A DNA stretch of 9,400 nucleotides from Saprospiraceae bacterium (GTDB lineage: Bacteria > Bacteroidota > Bacteroidia > Chitinophagales > Saprospiraceae): contig JACMLK010000375.1 of NCBI GenBank assembly GCA_014379665.1, positions 1 to 9,400 on the forward strand, read 5' to 3'. Position numbers and translations under genes: made by a program. The first letter of the stretch is position 1. Each line of letters starts with the position of its first letter. Below, piece after piece: positions 1-6,550 of the stretch. The notes under the pieces are model-generated. The model ran no database searches and had not been told where the DNA came from. It worked only from the letters and a program-made list of their open reading frames with translations.

Positions 1-1456
1 TTTTAAAGGCTATTTCTTTCATCATGTCATAATTCTTTTCATTGTCTGATATCAGGCCATTTATTCTTTCCTGATCAGTTTGGTCACGAAGCAATTTATC
101 GTAATTTGTATCAAATATTTCTTCTCTGCATTTTAAATCATTATAGAGATTAAAAATATCATCATTGCCTGATTGGCTACATTCTTCGAGGTTATGCTGT
201 ACGTCTTTAATATCTTTTACTGCTAAAGTTGCTGATCTTATACCCGAAAATAACGTTTGTATCCCGTCTGATTCCCGGAGTGAAAGTTTATTTTCAAGTA
301 GTACCCTGCTTTGGTTGAAAATTTCGTTTTCATAAGATTTAAGGGTGTTGTAGGCGTTTAAAGAAACGTCTTTATCATTATTGGTAAAAAACATTTTTCT
401 GTTTTCTGCCGCCTTCCGTATGAAAAGCAACACCTCTGCTTCCAGCGCATACATAGACGATAAAACATCTTTGGGATTAACAAAAGGAAGGTTTTTAGTC
501 ATCGTTTTGAAGTCTGATGAAATCAATTTGTCAATCAACGCACTAAATTTGCCAATGAATGGCAAAATGATTATAATACCCAAAAGATTAAATAATGTGT
601 GAAAAGAGACTAATGCCACTAAAGGGTCTTTAATGCCTGCTATATCAATCAAGCCAAACAGTTGCTTTATCAGGATCAGCGTAACTATGGCTGTAATAAC
701 ATTGATATAAAACTGGGCCCAACCTGTTTTTTTTCTGACAGCATTGCCATTGATGGTTCCTAGTATTCCGGTCACCGTAGTCCCTAAATCTGCCCCTACT
801 GCAAGAAAACCAGCCTGCATCAGATCTATACTTCCGGAAGCAAGTGATGTCATAAATATCATCATCGATGCTGAACTAGATCTGATTGCTGCAGCGAGTA
901 TAAATCCGAACAAAAGAAATAAAATCATCGGCTTGCCAACCAGAATGGACAGGTCAGCGTTTTTTGCAAAATCAAGAAATCCTTCTTTCATAAAATTCAA
1001 CCCCATAAACATCAATCCAAATCCAAAAAGAAGTTTTCCTGTCTGCTGTAATTTACTGTTGGAAAAAAAAATAATAGACAAAGAACCTATGGCGATGACA
1101 GGAAGATACAAAGATTCAAGATTAAATTTAAAGCCGAGTAATGCCACCATCCAGCCTGTAATCGTAGTACCCAGATTGGCGCCGAGTATCATGCCAATGC
1201 CATTTTTAAGACCAATAATCCCGGCACCTGTAAAAGACATCACCAATAAAATCACCATGGAGCTGCTTTGCATTACTCCTGTGGTGAGTGCACCTGCAAG
1301 GACTGCTTTAACCGGATGTCCGGTCTGTTTTTGAAGAAATGTTTTAAATGACCTTCCGGCTATAGCTTTAATGGATTCCTCCAGCAAAGAGATCCCGAAT
1401 AAGAAAAGTCCAAGCCCTGCTAATAAGTACCATATTTTTATTTCGTACCAATTCAT
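1..1456 (-). CDS. Na/Pi cotransporter family protein with PhoU-like C-terminal region (3' end cut off by window)
   Basis: The frame is open from an ATG at 1456 to the window edge, about 485 residues without a stop. An in-frame ATG at 1462 would add two residues, and I cannot choose between them. The product is a polytopic inner-membrane protein. It shows the two inverted sequence repeats of the Na+/phosphate symporter II (NptA/YjbB-like) family: the first has MQSSSM (Q63) followed by GANLGTTITG, the second IRSSSA (R192) followed by GADLGTTVTG. Hydrophobic segments fill residues 1 to about 300. From about 320 on, the sequence is charged and helical, fitting the PhoU-like domain usual in bacterial members. 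Family knowledge suggests Na+-coupled phosphate import or export; the substrate is not shown by the sequence. The second QSSS motif has Arg instead of Gln. The gene lies 169 nt downstream of etfA on the same strand and may have its own promoter. The family call is firm, the transport direction unknown. Confidence 0.9.
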   Translation of the reverse strand, partial: MNWYEIKIWYLLAGLGLFLFGISLLEESIKAIAGRSFKTFLQKQTGHPVKAVLAGALTTGVMQSSSMVILLVMSFTGAGIIGLKNGIGMILGANLGTTITGWMVALLGFKFNLESLYLPVIAIGSLSIIFFSNSKLQQTGKLLFGFGLMFMGLNFMKEGFLDFAKNADLSILVGKPMILFLLFGFILAAAIRSSSASMMIFMTSLASGSIDLMQAGFLAVGADLGTTVTGILGTINGNAVRKKTGWAQFYINVITAIVTLILIKQLFGLIDIAGIKDPLVALVSFHTLFNLLGIIIILPFIGKFSALIDKLISSDFKTMTKNLPFVNPKDVLSSMYALEAEVLLFIRKAAENRKMFFTNNDKDVSLNAYNTLKSYENEIFNQSRVLLENKLSLRESDGIQTLFSGIRSATLAVKDIKDVQHNLEECSQSGNDDIFNLYNDLKCREEIFDTNYDKLLRDQTDQERINGLISDNEKNYDMMKEIAFK

Positions 1457-1625
1457 GTGCATGTCTTCAGCTTCATAGAATTAAAACTGTTCAGCAATTT
1501 TTAAGTTCACGTCCTGATAGTTTTACCTTCTAAATCAAATATAATATCAATATTTTTTCCAGATACCGTGTAATTTATTTCATCGTTAAGATAAGCGCGG
1601 AGAATGAGAATTCAATTTCGATACA

Positions 1626-2582
1626 TCAATGTTTAAATTTCTTTATGGCTGCAGTAAGTTTTGGTACGACTTCAAATAAGTCTCCTACAACGCCATAATC
1701 TGCTGCTTTGAAAAATGGGGCTTCAGGATCTTTATTGATCACCACTATTACTTTGCTGTTATTGACTCCTGCCAGATGCTGAATGGCCCCTGATATTCCG
1801 GCTGCGATATAGAGATTTGGTCTTATGGCAATGCCGGTCTGACCCACATGTTCATGATGAGGTCTCCAGTCTGAATCAGCTACAGGCCTAGAACAGGCGG
1901 TGGTAGCTCCCAATGCAGCAGCGAGATCTTCAATAATGCCCCAGTTTTCAGGCCCTTTCATACCTCGACCGGCAGAGACTACGATTTCTGCTTCGGGAAG
2001 TGGTACAACGCCTTCTGAAATTTTTCTCTCTATCACTTTTGTATTGGTGGCAGCCAATGGTGCCGTGCGAGTCTCCGGTGATACAGCTGTGGATATGGCC
2101 TGTGGTTTCAGGGTGTTGCCCATCACACTGATGACTTTATTTTCTGCAGTGATATTATATCTTACTATGGCTTTGCCGGAATACACTGATTTATTGACAA
2201 CAAAACCACCACTTGTATCCGGCAATGAATTAGCACCAGATACATTACCTGCATTCATCCTGACGGCTAATCTGCCTGTGAGCGCTTTGCCATTAGCCGA
2301 ATGAGCCAGGATGATGATATTGGCTTTATGCTCATTAGCAACATCTGTGATCACTTTCGTAAATGACTGAGAATCAAACTCAACTTCCTGGTCCGCATTA
2401 ATATGGATCACTTTTGACGGCCCGTATTCTCCCACAGCACCCGCATTTTCAGTCTTGCCAATCAAAAGGCCTATACAATCAGTACCTAATGATTTTGCTA
2501 CCTGAGCACCATAACAAGCAACTTCATAACCCGTTTTTTTAATTTTTCCTTTTGGGTTTTCAATATAAACTAATACTGCCAT
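1626..2582 (-). CDS. etfA: Electron transfer flavoprotein alpha subunit
   Basis: This 318-residue protein has the usual length of EtfA/FixB. ETF is a soluble heterodimer carrying FAD and AMP; it takes electrons from acyl-CoA and other dehydrogenases and normally passes them to ETF:quinone oxidoreductase, which is not in this window. The N-terminal nucleotide-binding-like fold covers about residues 1-190. The C-terminal FAD domain is clear: VSAGRGMKGPENW (202-214), the SRPVADSDW stretch (231-239) with HEHVGQTG (243-250), and the family signature YIAAGISGAIQHLAG (258-272), which ends in VINKDPEAPFF (281-291). The ATG at 2582 gives the canonical MAVLVYIEN start. It lies 28 nt after etfB and is almost certainly translated from the same mRNA. 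There is no damage or missing key motif. Confidence 0.97.
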   Translation of the reverse strand: MAVLVYIENPKGKIKKTGYEVACYGAQVAKSLGTDCIGLLIGKTENAGAVGEYGPSKVIHINADQEVEFDSQSFTKVITDVANEHKANIIILAHSANGKALTGRLAVRMNAGNVSGANSLPDTSGGFVVNKSVYSGKAIVRYNITAENKVISVMGNTLKPQAISTAVSPETRTAPLAATNTKVIERKISEGVVPLPEAEIVVSAGRGMKGPENWGIIEDLAAALGATTACSRPVADSDWRPHHEHVGQTGIAIRPNLYIAAGISGAIQHLAGVNNSKVIVVINKDPEAPFFKAADYGVVGDLFEVVPKLTAAIKKFKH

Positions 2583-2610
2583 TTGAATATTTTTAATAGA
2601 GTTGGTTTGA

Positions 2611-3351
2611 TTATATTACTTTTGCTTCTTCATGAAGTAATCTCACTAATTCATCCATGTCATCAGGATTTATAAGTTTTACTCCTGATTTGCCGGGAGG
2701 TAAAATGAATTTTTCAATCGTAACTCTTGCATTTTCAGAGATTGGGTCCAGGACCGTCAATGGTTTTGTTTTGGCCATCATGATACCCTTCATATTAGGG
2801 ATGCGCTGTTCGGCTAGTCCCTTGGATGCAGATAAAACATAAGGACCTTCTACCTGACATACTTCCACACCACCTTCGATGTCACGTGTGATTTTGCTTG
2901 TATTTCCATTAACTTCAAGTGCGGAGGCATACGAAATAAATGGGAGGTCAAGCATTTCTGCCACCATAGCTCCAACCTCAGAACCATTAAAATCTATAGT
3001 TTCTTTGCCGGTAAAAATTATATCATACGATTTATTTTTGGCATGGGCTGCAATATTGGCTGACGTAGTATACGCATCCGGATTTTCCAGATTAACTCTA
3101 ACAGCATCAGTTGCACCTATAGCAAGGGCCTTTCGGATGATGATATCATTGGAAGCAGGACCGACGTTAATGACAGTCACATTTCCACCATTCTTTTCTG
3201 TGATTTCCAGGGCTTTCACTAATGCATACCATTCATCATACGGATTCATGATAAAACTGACCCCATCTGTATTATATTCTTTTTCATTCGGTCTGAATGA
3301 TATTCTGGAGGTAGTGTCAGGTGTTTTACTGATACAAACTAATAGGTTCAT
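2611..3351 (-). CDS. etfB: Electron transfer flavoprotein beta subunit
   Basis: This 246-residue protein matches EtfB/FixA in length and layout and is the partner of the EtfA encoded just downstream. The N-terminus MNLLVCISKTPDT is typical. The AMP-binding-type region reads DIIFTGKETIDFNGSEVG (110-127), and the C-terminal beta-subunit signature region holds EGPYVLSASKGLAEQR and IPNMKGIMMAKTKP (168-197). The last 30 residues correspond to the recognition arm that wraps onto the alpha subunit in known structures. The ATG at 3351 begins right at the conserved N-terminus, with no upstream extension needed. It is the first gene of an etfB-etfA operon. A Bacteroidota-type promoter core lies about 120 nt upstream, pointing away from the TPR gene. 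In the Bacteroidota this pair usually serves beta-oxidation or branched-chain acyl-CoA dehydrogenases; that role is inferred from the family. Confidence 0.97.
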   Translation of the reverse strand: MNLLVCISKTPDTTSRISFRPNEKEYNTDGVSFIMNPYDEWYALVKALEITEKNGGNVTVINVGPASNDIIIRKALAIGATDAVRVNLENPDAYTTSANIAAHAKNKSYDIIFTGKETIDFNGSEVGAMVAEMLDLPFISYASALEVNGNTSKITRDIEGGVEVCQVEGPYVLSASKGLAEQRIPNMKGIMMAKTKPLTVLDPISENARVTIEKFILPPGKSGVKLINPDDMDELVRLLHEEAKVI

Positions 3352-3399
3352 TTGGTTAAATTTGCTTCATTTTCTTAACAATAAGCACCCTTACTTGTT

Positions 3400-3407
3400 T
3401 ACTTTTG
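3400..3407 (+). promoter_or_regulatory. Possible -7 promoter element for the TPR-photolyase pair
   Basis: TACTTTTG matches TAnnTTTG and points towards the TPR gene, about 120 nt before its ATG. No good -33 TTG is seen at the right spacing. In AT-rich DNA such a match can occur by chance, so this is a weak call. Confidence 0.3.
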
Positions 3408-3472
3408 TCGGGTATATGATCCTTAGAAAGTGGTTTCCAATTTTAAGCTTACTCTTAAATCATATTTCAGCA

Positions 3473-3480
3473 CAAAGATA
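3473..3480 (-). promoter_or_regulatory. Probable -7 promoter element for etfB-etfA
   Basis: On the minus strand this reads TATCTTTG, followed by TGC. It matches the Bacteroidota -7 consensus TAnnTTTG. No clear TTG is seen at the expected -33 distance, only a T-rich stretch. It would give a leader of roughly 115 nt before the etfB ATG. The site lies within the leader of the divergent TPR gene, so the two transcripts may overlap. Confidence 0.5.
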
Positions 3481-3525
3481 AAAACATTTAATTTAAAAAT
3501 TAAACCCGGAGTTAAAAATATCATT

Positions 3526-3843
3526 ATGGTTAGGTTGAAAACACTGCTTGATATGTTGGAAGGAGACCCTGATGATTCTTTTCTCCGATATGCATTAGCA
3601 AAAGAATATGAAAATATGGAATCCTGGCCCGAAGCTTTATCACATTATCTAATCATCAAAGAAAAAGACCCTGACTATGTAGGCATGTACTACCATCTGG
3701 CAAAATTGTATGAATATTTGCAGGAAACGGATAAAGCATTGAAAACCTATGAGGAAGGAATCTCCATTGCCAAAAAAATACCCGATTTTCACGCCCTTTC
3801 AGAACTCAATTCAGCTAAGCTGAATCTGGAAATGGAATTTTAA
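3526..3843 (+). CDS. Small tetratricopeptide-repeat protein
   Basis: I choose the ATG at 3526, giving 105 residues. The frame is open back to a GTG at 3430, but the extra 32 residues look like translated AT-rich leader and overlap the divergent etfB promoter region, whereas MVRLKTLLDMLEGDPDDSF is the usual start of such proteins. A purine run (CGGAG) lies about 14 nt before this ATG. Two TPR units are visible, roughly residues 16-50 (FLRYALAKEYE, then WPEALSHY) and 51-86 (GMYYHLAKLYE, then TDKALKTYEEG), with the usual A/G/Y positions and a DP turn between them. There is no signal peptide and no membrane segment, so it is a cytoplasmic protein-interaction module. The partner is unknown. The photolyase gene starts 32 nt downstream and is probably cotranscribed, but that does not establish a shared function. 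Confidence 0.85.
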   Translation: MVRLKTLLDMLEGDPDDSFLRYALAKEYENMESWPEALSHYLIIKEKDPDYVGMYYHLAKLYEYLQETDKALKTYEEGISIAKKIPDFHALSELNSAKLNLEMEF

Positions 3844-3875
3844 ACATACTCTAACTTAACCTTTAATTTAAGCAC

Positions 3876-5207
3876 TTGAACCCACCCGTTTCCATTTTCT
3901 GGTTCAGACGAGACCTTCGGTTGGAGGATAATGTTGGTTTGTATCATGCATTGACATCAGAACATCCGGTGATTCCCCTATTTATATTTGATACCAATAT
4001 CCTGGGTCACTTACAAGAGAAAAATGACGCCAGAATTACCTTTAACTATGACACAATCCTTCGACTCAAATCAACTTTGAGGCGTCAGGGTAGTGACCTG
4101 ATCGTCAGATACGGATCGCCGGAAAGCGTATGGCAACATCTGATCACCACCTATCAGATAGAAACAGTATATGTCAACCATGATTTTGAAGCGTATGCCA
4201 TCCAACGTGATGCTATGGTTAAGGACATGATGTCAAAGCATAACATCAAAATGTTGACCTACAAAGACCACGTCATTTTTGAAAAATCGGAAATAGTAAA
4301 AGATGACGGTACACCATATACCGTGTTTACGCCTTACAAAAGAAAATGGCTGTCAAAATTAACCGAATCTGAAGACCAATCAGAAAGTTCAGTTTATCTG
4401 CAATCTGTTCAAACGGAGCATTATTTTGATCATTTTTATAAGTTTACCTCAGTGAAAGGAGTACCTTCTTTATATGAGATGGGTTTTGAACGAGCTGAAA
4501 TTGAAATACCAACTGTCAATATAAATAGCTCCATATTGATTACATATGATAAGACCAGAGATTTTCCCGCATTGGACGGAACGTCCAGATTAGGAATACA
4601 TCTTAGATTCGGCACTATTTCAATTAGAGAATTGACCCGGTTGGCCATATCGCTCAATCCTATTTACCTCAATGAATTGATATGGCGGGATTTTTATGCG
4701 ATGATACTAAGTTATTTTCCTTATGTGCAGTTTAGTGCTTTCAGACCCGAATATGATCACATCGAATGGAGAAATAATGAAAAGGAATTTCAGCTTTGGT
4801 GTGAAGGCAAGACAGGATATCCGATCGTGGATGCAGGCATGAGAGAATTGTCAGCTACCGGATTTATGCACAACAGGGTAAGGATGATCACGGCAAGTTT
4901 CCTGACCAAACACCTGTTGATCGACTGGAGATGGGGAGAAGCTTGGTTTGCACAAAAACTCCTCGATTTTGATCTGGCGAGCAACAACGGAGGCTGGCAA
5001 TGGGCAGCAGGATGCGGAACCGACGCTTCGCCTTATTTCAGGATATTCAGCCCAGACGCACAGACCGAAAAATTTGACAAAGCCAGAATCTATATTAAAA
5101 AGTGGGTGCCGGAATATGGGACTTCTTCGTATGTATTGCCCATCGTAGATCACAAAGATGCCAGGATAAGATGCCTTGAAGTGTATAGACGCGGGTTGAG
5201 GAGGTAG
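3876..5207 (+). CDS. phrB: Deoxyribodipyrimidine photolyase (class I CPD type)
   Basis: This 443-residue FAD flavoprotein would use blue light to split cyclobutane pyrimidine dimers. The antenna-chromophore domain starts with VSIFWFRRDLRLEDN (5-19) and runs to about 165; the catalytic FAD domain covers about 200-440. Set against E. coli photolyase from memory, the key residues are present: E267 and W270 in ELIWRDFY, M337 in HNRVRM, N370 in NNGGWQW (Asn as in photolyases, not the Asp of plant cryptochromes), and the Trp triad W298, W351, W374. The start must be the TTG at 3876: an in-frame stop lies at 3864-3866 and no ATG precedes the conserved N-terminus. The weak start 32 nt after the TPR gene suggests translational coupling. 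The stop codon is 2 nt from a 102-bp palindromic element, and a decayed copy of the gene's last 185 bp follows that element. A DASH or other cryptochrome is less likely given the motifs. Confidence 0.93.
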   Translation: MNPPVSIFWFRRDLRLEDNVGLYHALTSEHPVIPLFIFDTNILGHLQEKNDARITFNYDTILRLKSTLRRQGSDLIVRYGSPESVWQHLITTYQIETVYVNHDFEAYAIQRDAMVKDMMSKHNIKMLTYKDHVIFEKSEIVKDDGTPYTVFTPYKRKWLSKLTESEDQSESSVYLQSVQTEHYFDHFYKFTSVKGVPSLYEMGFERAEIEIPTVNINSSILITYDKTRDFPALDGTSRLGIHLRFGTISIRELTRLAISLNPIYLNELIWRDFYAMILSYFPYVQFSAFRPEYDHIEWRNNEKEFQLWCEGKTGYPIVDAGMRELSATGFMHNRVRMITASFLTKHLLIDWRWGEAWFAQKLLDFDLASNNGGWQWAAGCGTDASPYFRIFSPDAQTEKFDKARIYIKKWVPEYGTSSYVLPIVDHKDARIRCLEVYRRGLRR

Positions 5208-5209
5208 TT

Positions 5210-5311
5210 GCGTGAAATCAATGGGTTGAAACCCATTGGAGATACCAACGGCGAACTTTCCAAGGGGTTTCAACCCCTTGCTGTTACTACACCGAACTTC
5301 AACCCGGATGA
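5210..5311 (+). repeat. 102-bp double-palindrome element, copy 1
   Basis: It starts GCGTGAA and ends CAACCCGGATGA. It holds two short palindromes, AATGGGTTGAAACCCATT (8-bp arms) at about 5220-5237 and CAAGGGGTTTCAACCCCTTG (9-bp arms) at about 5262-5281. Each palindrome core is also the reverse complement of the other, so the DNA or RNA can form either two small hairpins or one long one. By eye it differs from copy 3 at about 7 of 102 positions. It lies between the photolyase stop and the decayed photolyase 3' copy, outside any intact gene. In the frame used inside the transposase it would read REINGLKPIGDTNGE, then LSKGFQPLA. Confidence 0.95.
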
Positions 5312-5495
5312 CCGACGCTGCCCCCTATTTCGGGATATTATATTCCGATGCACAGACCGAAAAATTTGACAAAGCCGAAACCTATATCAAAAAGTAGGTA
5401 CCGATATATGATATTCCTTCGTATGTACGGCCATCGTGGATCACAATGATGCCAGGATAAGATGCCTTAAAGTTTATAAGCGCTGGTTGGGGAGG
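5311..5495 (+). pseudogene. Decayed duplicate of the photolyase 3' end
   Basis: This stretch aligns with 5019-5204 of the photolyase gene nearly without gaps. Long shared blocks include GCACAGACCGAAAAATTTGA and GATGCCAGGATAAGATGCCT. The Lys-Lys-Trp codons of the parent (IKKWVPEYG) read Lys-Lys-stop here, at about 5395, so it cannot encode a working product. Many differences are scattered through it, so the duplication is not recent. It has no start and is separated from the parent only by the 102-bp element. Its left junction shares GGATG and ACCGACG with the parent, consistent with recombination at short homology. Confidence 0.9.
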
Positions 5496-5734
5496 TGGGA
5501 GGGAATATTTCTTTCATATTTTATTAACATAGTGGTAATTTATTACTTTTATGATTGATTATGTGAATATCTTTATCTAATTAATTGTTATGGGTTTGTA
5601 CTAAAAGTCTGTAATAAAGAATTATTTGACAGCATTCGATGATAATAAAGTTAATGCTGTTAATAGTGAGTTTAAAACATTTTTAATTAACCCTGTAACA
5701 CAAAGAAATTCCACAAGTATTTAAAGAAAAAGAG
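5496..5734. other. AT-rich intergenic stretch before the transposase
   Basis: No coding frame of note is seen on either strand. The only structure I can support is the inverted repeat at 5626-5663, listed separately. There is no clear TAnnTTTG promoter close to the transposase start; a purine-rich run (AAAGAAAAAGAG) directly precedes its ATG. Confidence 0.5.
5626..5663. repeat. Inverted repeat upstream of the transposase
   Basis: ACAGCATT (5629-5636) and AATGCTGT (5653-5660) are perfect reverse complements. The helix can be extended by three pairs (one G-U and two A-T), giving about 11 bp around a 16-nt loop. It lies about 70 nt before the transposase ATG. IS200/IS605-type transposases recognise subterminal hairpins, so this could be a left-end recognition structure, or merely a leader hairpin that dampens expression. 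It shares no sequence with the 102-bp element. Confidence 0.45.
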
Positions 5735-6364
5735 ATGGAAGCATTTCATATGGTGTTGACTACACATAATAGCAGGATTTCAGCAAGAATGATGAAATAC
5801 AAAATCATATCTGAAAATCCTGTTGAATTGAATGCTGCAGAAGAAATTTTGTTGACAAAAATAATTGCAGATATTGTCAAGGAAAAGGGCTATCGTATCT
5901 TAGCATTTAATATTTGTGTAGATCATGTTCATCTTATTATAGTATGTGAATTTGAAGAACTTACTGCTGTCTTAAAAACCATAAAAGGCAAATCAGCATA
6001 TCTATTTAATAAAAGGATGCGTGAAGTCAATGGGTTGAAACCCATTGGAGAATCCAAAGGCGATTTTTCCAAGGGGTTTCAACCCATTGCTGATACAACT
6101 TCGATCTTCAACCCGGACGAACATAATGGTCATTTATGGTCACAAAAATACTTCAGAGCAAATCTGGACGTGTGGACATTGGCAGAATTAAGTCCCAAGG
6201 CAGGATATCTATATAATGATAGTTATCTTGATAATGCAGTGGTCTACATACAAAACAATAGACAAAAACATCAGCTTCCGGAATGTGATCAGTTAACGAA
6301 AATTATAGCTGAAATGACTATTAGTGGTGATGAAGCTTTTGCATTTCATACAAAAGAGATTTGA
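5735..6364 (+). CDS. IS200-like (Y1, HUH) RAYT-type transposase carrying an in-frame 34-residue palindrome insert
   Basis: This 209-residue single-strand DNA nuclease/transposase of the Y1 HUH class has N-terminal TTHNSRIS (9-16), the metal-binding HUH motif HVH (64-66) in CVDHVHLIIV, KGKSAYLFNK (84-93), then LWSQKYF (134-140) and the segment with the likely catalytic Tyr171 in VYIQNNRQKH. These are the motifs of transposases related to REP-associated tyrosine transposases, which nick hairpin-containing single-stranded DNA and form a 5'-phosphotyrosine link. Residues 96-129 (REVNGLKPIGE to FNPDE) are exactly one 102-bp palindromic element, placed between the KGKSAYLFNK and LWSQKYF blocks, which lie close together in ordinary relatives. 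The frame is kept and all catalytic residues remain, so the enzyme may still work. The ATG at 5735 follows a purine-rich run. Part of the gene plus the element is duplicated just downstream. No flanking terminal inverted repeats were recognised. Confidence 0.88.
   Translation: MEAFHMVLTTHNSRISARMMKYKIISENPVELNAAEEILLTKIIADIVKEKGYRILAFNICVDHVHLIIVCEFEELTAVLKTIKGKSAYLFNKRMREVNGLKPIGESKGDFSKGFQPIADTTSIFNPDEHNGHLWSQKYFRANLDVWTLAELSPKAGYLYNDSYLDNAVVYIQNNRQKHQLPECDQLTKIIAEMTISGDEAFAFHTKEI
6019..6120 (+). repeat. 102-bp double-palindrome element, copy 2 (inside the transposase gene)
   Basis: It has the same length and ends as copies 1 and 3 (GCGTGAA to CAACCCGGACGA) and about 14 differences from copy 3 by eye. 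The first palindrome AATGGGTTGAAACCCATT is unchanged; the second reads AAGGGGTTTCAACCCATT, with arms slightly mismatched. At 102 bp (34 codons) it preserves the transposase frame and encodes REVNGLKPIG, then ESKGDFSKGFQPIAD and the rest. It is the most diverged copy, as expected if it has been translated and kept open for some time. Confidence 0.95.
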
Positions 6365-6374
6365 TGTGGATATC

Positions 6375-6550
6375 AATGCTGTTGTAAAAGCCATAAAAGG
6401 CAAATCAGCATATCTATTTAATAAATGGACGCGTGAAGTCAATGGGTTGAAACCCATTGGAGATACCAACAGCGAATTTTCCAAGGGGTTTCAACCCCTT
6501 GCTATTATATCACCGAACTTCAACCCGGATGAAATTAATCGTGATACATT
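6375..6550 (+). pseudogene. Duplicated transposase fragment containing element copy 3
   Basis: The stretch 6375-6430 repeats transposase codons around KGKSAYLFNK: the block CATAAAAGGCAAATCAGCAT is identical at about 5980 and 6392. It continues through the whole 102-bp element and about 18 nt beyond it, where similarity to the parent (coding EHNGHL) fades. The frame remains open (AVVKAIKGKSAYLFNKWTRE) but has neither the HVH nor the catalytic Tyr, so no active product is expected. It starts 10 nt after the transposase stop, about 412 bp from its source, and probably came from a local duplication or from a second element copy that was mostly lost. Confidence 0.85.
6431..6532 (+). repeat. 102-bp double-palindrome element, copy 3
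   Basis: It has the same ends and length as the other two copies. Both palindromes are intact: AATGGGTTGAAACCCATT at about 6441-6458 and CAAGGGGTTTCAACCCCTTG at about 6483-6502. It is closest to copy 1 (about 93 % identity by eye), although its flank is transposase sequence like that of copy 2. The element thus appears to exchange or spread independently of its flank. Confidence 0.95.

Noticed and set aside
744..1334. Long plus-strand open frame (196 codons)
   Set aside because: It is the antisense shadow of the Na/Pi transporter gene, which has clear family motifs on the minus strand. The plus-strand translation shows no recognisable domain.
1536..1543. TATATTTG on the minus strand as a promoter for the Na/Pi transporter
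   Set aside because: It matches the -7 core, but no -33 TTG is at the right distance and the area is AT-rich; too weak to list as a feature.
1505..1606. Short minus-strand open frame (about 31 codons, ending GKTIRT) between etfA and the transporter
   Set aside because: It looks slightly protein-like (alternating beta-type residues) but has no start codon and an in-frame stop just upstream. It may be a gene remnant, but the evidence is too thin.
1900..2304. Plus-strand open frame inside etfA
   Set aside because: It is opposite the well-conserved FAD domain coding sequence of etfA and has no features of its own.
2879..3481. Plus-strand open frame of 200 codons opposite etfB
   Set aside because: It is a shadow of etfB that runs on into the divergent promoter region, with no domain visible.
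3430..3525. N-terminal extension of the TPR protein from a GTG start
   Set aside because: The 32 residues are Lys/Phe/Ile-rich translated leader without TPR character, and the stretch overlaps the etfB promoter.
4851..5273. Minus-strand open frame of 140 codons across the photolyase 3' end and the first element
   Set aside because: It is antisense to an intact conserved gene and crosses the repeat boundary; no independent support.
5220..5281. Element hairpins as a transcription terminator for the photolyase
   Set aside because: The stems are GC-rich, but neither is followed by a T tract, and the same sequence lies inside the transposase gene, where termination would abolish expression.
5210..6532. 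CRISPR-like array
   Set aside because: The three repeats are 102 bp, irregularly spaced (809 and 412 bp start to start), embedded in coding remnants, and have no spacer pattern or cas genes.
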